DNA from: Rhodopseudomonas palustris HaA2
GTDB taxonomy: Bacteria > Pseudomonadota > Alphaproteobacteria > Rhizobiales > Xanthobacteraceae
Reading direction: 5' to 3'
Length of the DNA: 64,000 bases
Assembly (NCBI RefSeq): GCF_000013365.1
Contig: NC_007778.1
Span: forward strand, 682,001-746,000
Part shown: positions 49,907 through 58,841 of the stretch, piece by piece
How positions within the stretch are numbered: position 1 is the stretch's first letter
Layout: every line of letters starts with the position of its first letter
The notes under the pieces: model-generated
The model's input: only the letters and a program-made list of their open reading frames with translations
What the model was told of the DNA's origin: nothing
Database searches by the model: none
Program-made: the position numbers and the translations under genes

Positions 49907-51232
49907 ATGACTTTTCGTTTGAAAGCTCTGACCGCTGCGATGGCGACGACGATCGCCGCCACGCTGCTGATCGCGCCGGCGCAGGCGGCGACCGAGATCC
50001 AGTGGTGGCACGCCATGACCGGCGGCAACAACGATGTCGTGGTCAAGCTCGCCAACGACTTCAACGCCGCGCAGAGCGACTACAAGGTCGTCCCGACCTA
50101 CAAGGGCAGCTACGCCGACACCATGAACGCCGGCATCGCGGCGTTCCGCGCCGGCAACGCCCCGCACATCATGCAGGTGTTCGAGGTCGGCACCGCCACC
50201 ATGATGGCGGCGACCGGCGCGGTGAAGCCGGTCTACAAGCTGATGCAGGAGACCGGCGAGACATTCGATCCCAACGCCTACCTGCCGGCGATCACCGGCT
50301 ACTACTCGACCTCCAAGGGCGAGATGCTGTCGTTCCCGTTCAACTCGTCCTCGACGGTGATGTGGGTCAATCTCGACGCGCTCAAGAAGGCCGGGATCGC
50401 CGAAGTTCCGAAGACCTGGCCGCAGGTGTTCGAGGATGCCAAGAAGCTGAAGGCGGCCGGCTACGCCACCTGCGGCTTCTCCACCGCCTGGGTCACTTGG
50501 GTCAATCTCGAGCAGCTCTCCGCCTGGCACAATGTACCGCTGGCCAGCAAGGCCAACGGCCTCGACGGCTTCGACACCAAGCTGGAGTTCAACGGCCCGG
50601 TGCAGGTCAAGCATCTGGAGACGCTGATCGAGCTGCAGAAGGACAAGACCTACGATTATTCCGGCCGCACCAACACCGGCGAGGGCCGCTTCACCTCCGG
50701 CGAGTGCCCGATCTTCCTGACCTCGTCGGGTTTCTTCGGCAACGTCAAGTCTCAGGCCAAGTTCGCCTGGACCAACGCGCCGATGCCGTACTACCCGGAC
50801 GTTGCCGGCGCGCCGCAGAATTCGATCATCGGCGGCGCCTCGCTGTGGGTGATGGGCGGCAAGAGCGCCGACGAATACAAGGGCGTCGCCAAGTTCCTCG
50901 CCTTCCTGTCCGACACCGACCGTCAGGTCGCGGTGCACAAGGCGTCGGGCTATCTGCCGATCACCAAGGCGGCCTACGAGAAGGCCAAGGCCGACGGCTT
51001 CTACAACGACCAGCCCTATCTCGAGACCCCGATCAAGGAACTGACCAACAAGCCGCCGACCGAGAATTCCCGCGGCCTGCGGCTCGGCAACATGGTTCAG
51101 CTCCGCGACGTCTGGGCCGAGGAAATCGAGCAGGCGCTGGCCGGCAAGAAGACCGCCAAGGAAGCGTTGGATGCAGCCGTCACCCGCGGCAACGTGATGC
51201 TGCGGCAGTTCGAAAAGACCGCGGTGAAGTAA
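49907..51232 (+). CDS. ugpB: sn-glycerol-3-phosphate ABC transporter substrate-binding protein UgpB
   Basis: A 441-residue periplasmic protein with a signal peptide (ending APAQA) and family features IQWWHAMTGGNND, FPFNSSSTVMWVN and GGASLWVMGGKS. It captures glycerol-3-phosphate or glycerophosphodiesters for UgpAEC. GGGAGG precedes the start. The next transporter gene is 524 bases away because a small DUF559 cassette is inserted between them. Confidence 0.95.
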   Translation: MTFRLKALTAAMATTIAATLLIAPAQAATEIQWWHAMTGGNNDVVVKLANDFNAAQSDYKVVPTYKGSYADTMNAGIAAFRAGNAPHIMQVFEVGTATMMAATGAVKPVYKLMQETGETFDPNAYLPAITGYYSTSKGEMLSFPFNSSSTVMWVNLDALKKAGIAEVPKTWPQVFEDAKKLKAAGYATCGFSTAWVTWVNLEQLSAWHNVPLASKANGLDGFDTKLEFNGPVQVKHLETLIELQKDKTYDYSGRTNTGEGRFTSGECPIFLTSSGFFGNVKSQAKFAWTNAPMPYYPDVAGAPQNSIIGGASLWVMGGKSADEYKGVAKFLAFLSDTDRQVAVHKASGYLPITKAAYEKAKADGFYNDQPYLETPIKELTNKPPTENSRGLRLGNMVQLRDVWAEEIEQALAGKKTAKEALDAAVTRGNVMLRQFEKTAVK

Positions 51233-51271
51233 GCACTCCGCAACCTGCACCACCGTCATGGGTGGGCTCTT

Positions 51272-51730
51272 CTCCCCTCCCCCCGCTCTTGCGGCGGGGA
51301 GGGGTCGGGGGTGGGGGGTGCCCCAGGCACGAACGCTGATGGCACGCACAGTCGACCAGCGGATCCAACGAGCCCGGAGTTTCCGTCGAAATCCGACGGA
51401 CGCCGAGCGCAAGCTGTGGCAGCGCCTGCGTCGACCGGGCTTTGCCGAGGCCCATTTCCGCCGGCAAGCGACGATCGGCCCATACTTTGCGGACTTTGCC
51501 TGCCATGCCCTCCGACTGGTCATCGAAATCGACGGAGGCCAGCACGCCGGATCGAACTCCGACGTCGTTCGAACGGGCTATCTCGAGGCCGCGGGCTATC
51601 GCGTGCTCAGGTTCTGGAATAACGATGTTCTGAACAACATCGACGGCGTCATGCAGATCATCGTAGACGCCGTGCGCGCGGCGCCCCCCACCCCCGACCC
51701 CTCCCCGCCGCAAGAGCGGGGGGAGGGGAG
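51272..51730. mobile_element. DUF559 cassette with 47-bp perfect inverted ends
   Basis: A 459-bp unit whose ends, 51272-51318 and 51684-51730, are exact reverse complements over 47 bases. Each end itself contains a palindrome (CCCCGCTCTTGCGGCGGGG) plus a GGGGTCGGGGGTGGGGGG tail. The only gene inside encodes a DUF559 protein. The unit splits ugpB from ugpA. No target-site duplication is evident. Arms resemble the gene-less repeats at 8350-8505 and 48116-48300, which have the same inward-facing tails. Confidence 0.7.
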
Positions 51731-51734
51731 CTGA
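51339..51734 (+). CDS. DUF559 protein (Vsr-like endonuclease fold)
   Basis: A 131-residue protein starting [19 protein letters not shown]. The DUF559 core follows: [32 protein letters not shown] and [13 protein letters not shown], then [15 protein letters not shown]. The Asp of ADF, the Glu-Ile-Asp and the GGQH sequence fit a PD-(D/E)XK-type catalytic site related to very-short-patch-repair endonucleases; activity is not demonstrated for this family to my knowledge. The last 16 or so residues ([16 protein letters not shown]) are encoded by the right inverted repeat, so the stop lies four bases past it. It interrupts the ugp operon in the same orientation. Confidence 0.85.
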   Translation: MARTVDQRIQRARSFRRNPTDAERKLWQRLRRPGFAEAHFRRQATIGPYFADFACHALRLVIEIDGGQHAGSNSDVVRTGYLEAAGYRVLRFWNNDVLNNIDGVMQIIVDAVRAAPPTPDPSPPQERGEGS

Positions 51735-51756
51735 TCATGCTCAAGCAGTCCGCACG

Positions 51757-52638
51757 ATGCTGAAGAACGCCGTCTTTCAATCCAAATTCCTGCCCTATTG
51801 GCTGGTGCTGCCGCAGCTCGCGGTGGTGCTGGTGTTCTTCTATTGGCCGGCGCTGCAGGCAGTGGCGCAGTCGTTCCTGCTGCAGGATGCGTTCGGGCTG
51901 TCGACCACTTTCGTCTGGTTCGAGAATTACCAGGAGCTGCTGGCCGACCCGGACTACTTCAGCGCCATCCTGCGCACCTTCGTGTTTTCGGTCCTGATCG
52001 CGGTGTCGTCGCTGTCGCTGGCGCTGCTGCTGGCGGTGATGGCCGACCGGCCGCTGCGCGGCTCGATGTTCTATCGCACCCTGCTGATCTGGCCCTACGC
52101 GGTGGCGCCGCCGGTGGTCGGCGTGCTGTGGATCTTCATGCTCAACCCCTCGCTCGGCGTGATCGCCCACGGCCTGCGCGCGATCGGCGTCGACTGGAAC
52201 CCGCTGCTCGACGGCAACCAGGCCGCGACGCTGATCATCCTCGCCGCGGCGTGGAAGCAGATCTCCTACAATTTCCTGTTCTTCCTCGCCGGGCTGCAGG
52301 CGATCCCGGGAAGCGTCATCGAGGCGGCGGCGATCGACGGCGCGCGGCCGATGCGGCGGTTCTGGACCATCGTGTTCCCGCTGCTGTCGCCGACGATCTT
52401 CTTCCTGATCGTCGTCAACATCGTCTACGCCTTCTTCGAAACCTTCGGCATCATCGACACCATGACCCGCGGCGGCCCGGCCAAGGCCACCGAGACGCTG
52501 GTCTACAAGGTCTACAGCGACGGCCTGCTCGGCGGCAATCTCGGCAGCTCGGCGGCGCAGTCGGTGATCCTGATGGGCATCGTCATCGCGCTCACCGCGT
52601 TCCAGTTCCGCTTCGTCGAACGCAAGGTGAACTACTGA
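51757..52638 (+). CDS. ugpA: Glycerol-3-phosphate ABC transporter permease UgpA
   Basis: A 293-residue inner-membrane permease with about six transmembrane helices (the first [19 protein letters not shown]). The EAA loop that contacts the ATPase is [20 protein letters not shown]. Its stop codon shares one base with the ugpE start. The preceding DUF559 cassette ends 26 bases upstream, so transcription from the ugpB promoter must cross it. Confidence 0.95.
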   Translation: MLKNAVFQSKFLPYWLVLPQLAVVLVFFYWPALQAVAQSFLLQDAFGLSTTFVWFENYQELLADPDYFSAILRTFVFSVLIAVSSLSLALLLAVMADRPLRGSMFYRTLLIWPYAVAPPVVGVLWIFMLNPSLGVIAHGLRAIGVDWNPLLDGNQAATLIILAAAWKQISYNFLFFLAGLQAIPGSVIEAAAIDGARPMRRFWTIVFPLLSPTIFFLIVVNIVYAFFETFGIIDTMTRGGPAKATETLVYKVYSDGLLGGNLGSSAAQSVILMGIVIALTAFQFRFVERKVNY

Positions 52639-53486
52639 TGGTCGAGCACCGCAGATTCGGAAACCTGCTGCCGCATCTGATCCTGTGGGTCGGCGTGCTG
52701 ATCGTCGCGTTTCCGGTCTACATCGCCTTCATCGCCTCGACCCAGGACAATGCCACCATCGCCAACGGCCAGATGTCGCTGCTGCCGGGCGGGCATTTCC
52801 TCGAGACCTACTACAGGACGTTGTTCGTCGGCAGTTCGGGTACCACCCGCGAGCCGGTCGGCACCATGCTGTTCAATTCCTTCGTGATGGCGATGCTGAT
52901 TGCGGTCGGCAAGATCGCGATCTCGCTGATCTCGGCCTATGCGATCGTGTATTTCCGGTTTCCGTTCCGGATGACGATCTTCTGGCTGATCTTCATCACC
53001 CTGATGCTGCCGGTCGAGGTCCGGATCTATCCGACCTACAAGATCGTTGCCGACCTCAATCTGCTCGACAGCTATGCCGGGCTGACGCTGCCGCTGATCG
53101 CCTCGGCGACCGCGACGCTGCTGTTCCGGCAGTTCTTCATGACGGTGCCGGACGAATTGCTGGAGGCATCGCGGATCGACGGCGCGGGGCCGTTCCGGTT
53201 CTTCTGGGATACGCTACTGCCGCTGTCGCGCACCAATATGGCGGCGCTGTTCGTGATCCTGTTCATCCTCGGCTGGAACCAGTATCTGTGGCCGCTGCTG
53301 ATCACCACGCGCGACGATATGCAGACGATTCAGATCGGCATCCGCAAGATGATCGTGACGTCGGACGCGCTGACCGAATGGCCGGTGGTGATGGCGACCG
53401 CGGTGCTGGCGATGCTGCCGCCGGTCGCGGTGGTGGTGCTGATGCAGAAACTGTTCGTGCGCGGACTGGTCGAGACGGAGAAGTAG
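52638..53486 (+). CDS. ugpE: Glycerol-3-phosphate ABC transporter permease UgpE
   Basis: A 282-residue partner of UgpA with six predicted membrane helices and the EAA loop [20 protein letters not shown]. The start overlaps the ugpA stop by one base (TGATG), and ugpC follows four bases after its stop. Confidence 0.95.
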   Translation: MVEHRRFGNLLPHLILWVGVLIVAFPVYIAFIASTQDNATIANGQMSLLPGGHFLETYYRTLFVGSSGTTREPVGTMLFNSFVMAMLIAVGKIAISLISAYAIVYFRFPFRMTIFWLIFITLMLPVEVRIYPTYKIVADLNLLDSYAGLTLPLIASATATLLFRQFFMTVPDELLEASRIDGAGPFRFFWDTLLPLSRTNMAALFVILFILGWNQYLWPLLITTRDDMQTIQIGIRKMIVTSDALTEWPVVMATAVLAMLPPVAVVVLMQKLFVRGLVETEK

Positions 53487-53490
53487 CATC

Positions 53491-54585
53491 GTGGCCAACG
53501 TCGTTCTCCGCAACGTCCGCAAGACATATCCGGGCGGCTTCGAAGCCATCAAGGGCGTCGATTTCGAGGTCGGCGACGGCCAGTTCTGCGTGCTGGTCGG
53601 GCCCTCCGGATGCGGCAAGTCCACGCTGCTGCGGATGGTGGCGGGGCTGGAGACGATCACGGCCGGCGAGATCGACATCGGCGGCCGAATCGTCAACCAG
53701 ATCGAGCCGGCCGATCGCGATATCGCGATGGTGTTCCAGAACTACGCGCTGTATCCGCATATGAGCGTCTACAACAACATGGCCTACGGCCTGCGCAATC
53801 GCGGCATGCCCAAGCCCGAGATCGACGCGCGGGTGCAGGAGGCGGCGCGGATTCTCGAGATCGGCACCATGCTCGACCGCAAGCCGCGGCAACTCTCCGG
53901 CGGCCAGCGCCAGCGTGTCGCGATGGGCCGCGCCATCGTGCGCCAGCCCAAAGTGTTCCTGTTCGACGAGCCGTTGTCCAACCTCGACGCCAAGCTGCGG
54001 GTGGCGATGCGGGTCGAGATCCGCAAGCTGCAGCGCCGGCTCGGCACCACCGCGATCTACGTCACTCACGACCAGCTCGAGGCGATGACGCTGGCGGATA
54101 TTCTGGTGGTGATGAACGCCGGCGTCGTCGAGCAGATCGGCTCGCCGCTGGAGGTCTACGCCCGTCCGGCGACGACCTTCGTCGCCTCCTTCATCGGCGC
54201 GCCACCGATGAACCTGATGCTGCTCGACGCCGAGGGCGTCCGCGCCCGGTTCGGCAACGCCGCGACCGGGGCCGGCATTCTCGGCGTCCGCCCCGAGGAC
54301 CTGGTAATCTCACGGGAGCCCGCAGCGACGGACGGGCTGTCGCTCGACCTCACCGTCGAGGCGATCGAGCGGGTCGGGCCGGAAACTTTCATCTACGGGA
54401 CCCGGTCGCGCGCTGGCGACCCGACCGCGGTCAGTTCCAAGCCGGGAGAACTGCCACCGGACGACATCATCGTCCGGGTCCCGGGCCAGGATGCGCCGGC
54501 GATCGGCGATCACATGTTTGCCACGGCTTTGCCGCAACACCTGCATTTGTTCAGTGCCGACGGAAGGCGCCGGATCGAGCTCTGA
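53491..54585 (+). CDS. ugpC: Glycerol-3-phosphate ABC transporter ATP-binding protein UgpC
   Basis: A 364-residue ATPase with Walker [10 protein letters not shown], signature [14 protein letters not shown], Walker [13 protein letters not shown] and H-loop [11 protein letters not shown]-terminal TOBE-type regulatory region follows ([10 protein letters not shown]), which in E. coli UgpC receives feedback from phosphate metabolism. It starts with GTG at 53491 and ends the ugpBAEC operon. Confidence 0.95.
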   Translation: MANVVLRNVRKTYPGGFEAIKGVDFEVGDGQFCVLVGPSGCGKSTLLRMVAGLETITAGEIDIGGRIVNQIEPADRDIAMVFQNYALYPHMSVYNNMAYGLRNRGMPKPEIDARVQEAARILEIGTMLDRKPRQLSGGQRQRVAMGRAIVRQPKVFLFDEPLSNLDAKLRVAMRVEIRKLQRRLGTTAIYVTHDQLEAMTLADILVVMNAGVVEQIGSPLEVYARPATTFVASFIGAPPMNLMLLDAEGVRARFGNAATGAGILGVRPEDLVISREPAATDGLSLDLTVEAIERVGPETFIYGTRSRAGDPTAVSSKPGELPPDDIIVRVPGQDAPAIGDHMFATALPQHLHLFSADGRRRIEL

Positions 54586-54628
54586 GCCCTTCGCCTAACC
54601 CACTGGCGAAATTCGTTGTTTCGGCCTT

Positions 54629-54657
54629 CTTGAACGCGCGTGCCGGATTGCCCATAT
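54629..54657 (+). promoter_or_regulatory. Predicted heat-shock (RpoH) promoter
   Basis: CTTGAA (54629-54634) and CCCATAT (54651-54657), 16 bases apart, match the sigma-32 pattern. The predicted start near 54664 coincides with the first base of the RNA thermometer. Confidence 0.7.
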
Positions 54658-54664
54658 TGGCTGT

Positions 54665-54739
54665 GACCGGACGGCGAGGTGCCGCACGGTCAGGGGTGCC
54701 GTAAGGACCCCCTCAAAGTCGCTTCGAGAGGACTTTGTG
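54665..54739 (+). promoter_or_regulatory. ROSE-type RNA thermometer before the Hsp20 gene
   Basis: Three consecutive hairpins can form: 54665-54691 (GACCG/CGGTC outer stem), 54692-54713 (AGGGG/CCCCT) and 54714-54737 (CAAAGTC/GACTTTG). The last one buries the ribosome site GAGAGGA (54726-54732) against a TCGCT sequence, which fits the UYGCU motif with a bulged G found in rhizobial ROSE elements. Melting at heat shock should free the site for translation. Confidence 0.75.
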
Positions 54740-55165
54740 ATGTCTCGTGTTCCCACGTTATCAAGTCCCTTTCTGCTGGGATTCGACGAGATCGAGCGTG
54801 CGCTCGACCGCGTCGTGAAAGGTGCCGACGGGTATCCTCCCTACAACATCGAGCGCTGCGAGCGCGGCAATGGCGATCCGGAACGACTCCGGATCACGCT
54901 CGCGGTGGCGGGTTTTACCCGTGATCAACTCGATGTCACGATTGAGGAAAATCAACTCGTCATCCGGGGCCGGCAGCAGGATGACAAGACCCGGCAATAC
55001 ATCCATCGCGGCATCGCCGCGCGACACTTCCAGCGCACCTTCGTGCTGGCGGAAGGGATGCAGGTGCTGGGCGCGGATTTGAAGAACGGGTTGTTGTCCG
55101 TCGATCTGGTCCGGCCGGAGCCGGAGCGGGTCATTAAGACAATCGCCATCACGGAACATGAATAA
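54740..55165 (+). CDS. Small heat-shock protein, Hsp20 family
   Basis: A 141-residue chaperone (MSRVPTLSSPFLLGFDEIER start) with an alpha-crystallin domain from about residue 40 (YNIERCERGNGDPERLRITL, GFTRDQLDVTIEENQLVIRG) and the dimer-region motif DLKNGLLSVDLVRPEPE. It binds unfolding proteins. The ATG at 54740 is preferred over the GTG one codon earlier because of spacing to the buried GAGAGGA. A DUF1150 gene follows 50 bases later. Confidence 0.95.
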   Translation: MSRVPTLSSPFLLGFDEIERALDRVVKGADGYPPYNIERCERGNGDPERLRITLAVAGFTRDQLDVTIEENQLVIRGRQQDDKTRQYIHRGIAARHFQRTFVLAEGMQVLGADLKNGLLSVDLVRPEPERVIKTIAITEHE

Positions 55166-55215
55166 TGGAACGAGTAGCGGACTCGACCGCTTAGTCTGAC
55201 AGAGGAGTCGAGACC

Positions 55216-55482
55216 ATGACTGGAATGGGCACAAATCACGACAATGCCAGCGTCACGCCGGAAGCGCTGGCGCATCTGGGCGAAGGTCATATCGCCTATG
55301 TGAAGCAGATTCGTTCGGAGGATGTCCCCGGGCTGTTCCCGCAGGCGCCGCATATCGCGCCGGGCATCAAGCTGTTTGCGCTGCATTCGGCCGACGGCAC
55401 GCCGATCATGCTGACCGACAGCCGCGAATCGGCGGTTGCCAATGCCTGGAGCCAGGAGCTGCAGGCCGTCAGCGTTCACTGA
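55216..55482 (+). CDS. DUF1150 protein
   Basis: An 88-residue protein of unknown function (MTGMGTNHDNASVTPEAL, GEGHIAYVKQIRSEDVPGLF, IKLFALHSADGTPIML). DUF1150 genes commonly follow Hsp20 genes in alphaproteobacteria, suggesting a role in the heat-shock response. AGAGGAG stands 9 bases before the start. Confidence 0.87.
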   Translation: MTGMGTNHDNASVTPEALAHLGEGHIAYVKQIRSEDVPGLFPQAPHIAPGIKLFALHSADGTPIMLTDSRESAVANAWSQELQAVSVH

Positions 55483-55631
55483 ACGCTGACGTTCGCATTG
55501 CGCGACGCGGGCGCCCGGCGACGGGTCCCGCGTAGGCGGCCCGCATCGATACTGCCCCGCGTGCGCTCGAGCCGGCGCCGATCTTCCGCAATGCTGAATG
55601 GAATCCCGAGCAGCCGCGGTGCGGCCGCGAA

Positions 55632-56093
55632 CTATGCGGCCGTAGCGGGCGGCAGCGCCAGCACCGAGTAGATCGCCTGCGCGTCGCGGGAGGCGCGCAA
55701 CTTCTTGGCGACATCCTGGTCGCGGAGCAGGCGGGCGATCCGCGCCAGCGCCTTGAGATGGTCGGCGCCGGCCCCTTCGGGGGCCAACAGCAGAAAGATC
55801 AGATCGACCGGCTGGCCGTCCATCGCTTCGAAATCGATCGGGCGTTCCAGGCGCGCGAACAGGCCGTACAGCCGCTCGAGCTTCGGCAGCTTGCCGTGCG
55901 GAATCGCCACACCGTATCCGACCGCGGTGGTGCCGAGCTTCTCGCGCTGCAGCAGGACCTCGAACACCGAGCGTTCGTTCTGGCCGGTGAGTTCCGCGGC
56001 GCGCGCAGAGAGTTCCTGCAGCGCCTGCTTCTTGCTGATGACTTTCAACGCCGGGATAACGGCCTCGGGCGCGACCAGATCGGTAATCGTCAT
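55632..56093 (-). CDS. ptsN: Nitrogen-regulatory PTS enzyme IIA (PtsN)
   Basis: A 153-residue EIIA-Ntr protein. The phosphorylated His is H66 in GYGVAIPHGKLPKLERL. It receives phosphate from NPr and influences potassium transport and nitrogen-related regulators; it transports no sugar. It lies after hpf on the same strand, within the conserved lpt-rpoN-hpf-ptsN order. Confidence 0.94.
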   Translation of the reverse strand: MTITDLVAPEAVIPALKVISKKQALQELSARAAELTGQNERSVFEVLLQREKLGTTAVGYGVAIPHGKLPKLERLYGLFARLERPIDFEAMDGQPVDLIFLLLAPEGAGADHLKALARIARLLRDQDVAKKLRASRDAQAIYSVLALPPATAA

Positions 56094-56367
56094 GCGGCGT
56101 TCCGAGGATGTGATGTGCGGTCAGTGTGAAATAGGACAGGGGGAGGCGGCGTCAAGCTCGAATTCCAGAGGTCCGCCGAGCTGTTCCGTAGCTTGGGGAA
56201 AACATCCCTGAAATCATCAACCTAGCTAATCTACCATCCCTGCCAGCGGTCGCAAACTCCGGCCGTTCCGGACCGGCGTCGGAAGGCGGCGGACCATAGG
56301 CAGAGGCGTCGGCGGGCGTCAATGCCCGATCTCGCCGCAACCTCCGGCCGGCTCCGCCGCCGCTCCG
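56094..56367. other. Interval between hpf and ptsN
   Basis: No supported gene. It presumably holds the ptsN promoter; an AT-richer stretch lies at about 56190-56240. I see no clear terminator after hpf. Confidence 0.4.
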
Positions 56368-56976
56368 TCAGGCCGCGGCGCCGTTCAGCGCCGGCGGATC
56401 GATCCAGCCGATGTTGCCGTCGGCGCGCCGGTAGATGATGTTGACCCGTCCCGAACTGCCATGAAGGAACACCAGCACCGGGGCGCCGGTGAGGTCGAGT
56501 TCGACCACGGCTTCGCTCACCGAGAACCGCTTCATCGCGGTGGTGGCCTCGGCGATGATCACCGGGTTGTAGGCGTCCTCGTGATGTTCCTCGTCGCCGG
56601 GCGCTTCGATGATGTAGCTCGGCATGTCCACCGGCGCGGTCAGTTCGGCCAGCGCGCTGGCCTCCGCATGCGCCTTGCGCGCGGATCGATCCTTCAGCCG
56701 GCTCTTGTAGCGACGCAGTCGCTTCTCGATCTGCAGCAGCGCCTGATCGGCGCTCGCATAGGCATCGGCGGCGTTCGATTCGGCTTCCAGCGTGATGCCG
56801 GAATCGAGATGCAGCGAGCAGTCGGTGCGGAAGCCGAAGCCGTCCTTGCTCAGCGTGATGTGGCCCGAATAATTGCCGTCGAAATACTTGCGCAGCACTT
56901 CTTCGGTGCGCTCGCTGACGCGGCCGCGCAGGGCTTCGCCGACGCTGATGCTTTTGCCGGAGACCCGAAAAGTCAT
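56368..56976 (-). CDS. hpf: Ribosome hibernation-promoting factor, long form
   Basis: A 202-residue protein with an N-terminal S30AE domain (residues 1-105, MTFRVSGKSISVGEALRGRV, FDGNYSGHITLSKDGFGFRT) and a C-terminal dimerisation domain (VVELDLTGAPVLVFLHGSSG, GWIDPP) joined by an acidic linker. The long form dimerises ribosomes into inactive 100S particles during stationary phase. The start at 56976 is the family start; the upstream frame has no similarity. It follows rpoN by 55 bases. Confidence 0.94.
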   Translation of the reverse strand: MTFRVSGKSISVGEALRGRVSERTEEVLRKYFDGNYSGHITLSKDGFGFRTDCSLHLDSGITLEAESNAADAYASADQALLQIEKRLRRYKSRLKDRSARKAHAEASALAELTAPVDMPSYIIEAPGDEEHHEDAYNPVIIAEATTAMKRFSVSEAVVELDLTGAPVLVFLHGSSGRVNIIYRRADGNIGWIDPPALNGAAA

Positions 56977-57031
56977 GGGATGCCTCGTTTCGTCCTTGGG
57001 GGTAATGACAGTAGTCCGAGCAGCGGCGTAA

Positions 57032-58672
57032 TCAAGCCGGAGCGGTGTCGCGGGACCGATCGGCGGGCGCCGCCAGGGCCGTGCCGAGCATGCTCTGCTT
57101 GTCGCGCCGCCGCTGCACCGACGACGGGATCCGCATCGCCTCGCGATACTTCGCGACGGTGCGGCGCGCAATCTCGATGCCGGCTTCGCGCAGCCGTTCG
57201 ACGATGGTGTCGTCCGACAGGATGGCGGTCGGCTCTTCGCCGTCGATCAACTGCCGGATGTGATGGCGCACGGCTTCGGCCGAATGCGCCTCGCCGCCGT
57301 CGGCGGAAGCGATCGAAGCGGTAAAGAAATACTTGAGTTCGAACGTGCCCCGATTGGTCGCCATGTATTTGTTGGCGGTCACGCGCGATACCGTGGATTC
57401 GTGCATCTGGATCGCGTCGGCCACCGCCTTCAGATTCAGCGGCCGCAGATGCGCGACGCCGTGGGTGAAGAAGCCGTCCTGCTGGCGCACGATCTCGGTC
57501 GCCACTTTCAGGATGGTGCGGGCACGCTGGTCGAGCGCGCGCACCAGCCAGGTGGCGTTCTGCAGGCAGTCGGAGAAGTACGACTTGTCGCCGTCCTTGC
57601 GGATCGTCTTCGACAGTTCGGAGTAATAGGACTGGTTGACCAGCACCTTCGGCAGCGTGTCGCTGTTGAGTTCGACCAGCCAGCCGCCGTCCGGGCCGGG
57701 GCGGACGAACACGTCCGGCACCACGGTCTGCACCCGCGACGATGCGAATTTCAGACCCGGCTTCGGGTCGAGATGGCGGATTTCGCCGATCATATCGGCG
57801 AGATCCTCGTCGTCGACGCCGCAGAGCTTGCGGAGGCTGGCGATGTCGCGCTTGGCGAGGAGATCCAGATTCTCGACCAAAGCCTGCATCGCCGGGTCGA
57901 ACCGGTCGAGTTCGCGCAACTGGATCGCCAGGCATTCGGCCAGCGAGCGCGCGCAGATCCCCGGCGGATCGAAGGTCTGCAGAACGGCGACGACGGCTTC
58001 GACTTCGGCCTGGGTGGTGCCGAGACGCTCCGCGGCGTCACCGAGGTCGGGCGGCAGATATCCGGCGTCATCCACGAGGTCGATCAGATATTGGCCGATC
58101 ATGCGCTGCGACGGCGCGGTGAGCGCCACCGCAAGCTGCTCGGCGAGGCGATCGGCCAGGGAGGTTTCGGCGGCGACGAAGGCCTCGAGATTGTAGCCCT
58201 CGTCGCTGGAGGCGCCGCCGCCCCATTCGGTGTAGGAGGCTGGAGCCGCGTCCTGCGCGGCGCGGGCGGCGGCCTCGGCCGGCTCTTCCGGAAACACGTT
58301 TTCCATGCCGGTATCGAGCGTCTGCTCGATCTCGCTGCGGCTGCCGAGGTCGCGGTGCATCCAATCCTCGGCGCCCGGCTCGAACGAGTCGCTGCCGACG
58401 CCGTCGGAGAAGTCAGAGCCGTCTCCGCTGCTCTCGCTCCCGCCGAAATCGTCGCCGCTGGCCTCGGCGCGCTCCATCACTGCCTCGCCGGCGACCGGCG
58501 GTTCGGCGTTGTCACTGGCCCGGTCCAGCAGGGGGTTTTTCTCGAGTTCGTCCTCGACGAAGGTCGCGAGGTCCAGATTCGACAGTTGCAGCAGCTTGAT
58601 CGCCTGCATCAGCTGCGGCGTCATCACCAGCGACTGTGACTGTCGGAACTCGAGGCGTTGAGTTAGTGCCAT
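57032..58672 (-). CDS. rpoN: RNA polymerase sigma-54 factor RpoN
   Basis: A 546-residue sigma factor. Region I is Gln-rich (RLEFRQSQSLVMTPQLMQAI), region II is acidic (Asp/Glu/Ser-rich, about 60-125), and region III carries the core-binding and helix-turn-helix parts and the RpoN box ARRTVAKYRE. It directs transcription of nitrogen-fixation, nitrogen-assimilation and similar genes with enhancer-binding activators. Confidence 0.97.
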   Translation of the reverse strand: MALTQRLEFRQSQSLVMTPQLMQAIKLLQLSNLDLATFVEDELEKNPLLDRASDNAEPPVAGEAVMERAEASGDDFGGSESSGDGSDFSDGVGSDSFEPGAEDWMHRDLGSRSEIEQTLDTGMENVFPEEPAEAAARAAQDAAPASYTEWGGGASSDEGYNLEAFVAAETSLADRLAEQLAVALTAPSQRMIGQYLIDLVDDAGYLPPDLGDAAERLGTTQAEVEAVVAVLQTFDPPGICARSLAECLAIQLRELDRFDPAMQALVENLDLLAKRDIASLRKLCGVDDEDLADMIGEIRHLDPKPGLKFASSRVQTVVPDVFVRPGPDGGWLVELNSDTLPKVLVNQSYYSELSKTIRKDGDKSYFSDCLQNATWLVRALDQRARTILKVATEIVRQQDGFFTHGVAHLRPLNLKAVADAIQMHESTVSRVTANKYMATNRGTFELKYFFTASIASADGGEAHSAEAVRHHIRQLIDGEEPTAILSDDTIVERLREAGIEIARRTVAKYREAMRIPSSVQRRRDKQSMLGTALAAPADRSRDTAPA

Positions 58673-58841
58673 GGCGGCAGGAACGATCCAAGTTGGTCCG
58701 TTTCTTGCTTACGCCTTTCCGCGGCTGATGTACACGCCTTGACGAATTGGAAATTCGGAGTAGGGGGCCACCAGCGGCGATCCAGCGCGGGGCGAGCAAG
58801 GCAACGCAAGCATGCCGCGTCGGTCCCGAAACTGCAACCGC

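Noticed and set aside
51339-51734. DUF559 gene as an ordinary part of the ugp transporter operon
   Set aside because: It is unrelated to transport, is bounded by 47-bp inverted repeats and breaks the usual tight ugpB-ugpA spacing.
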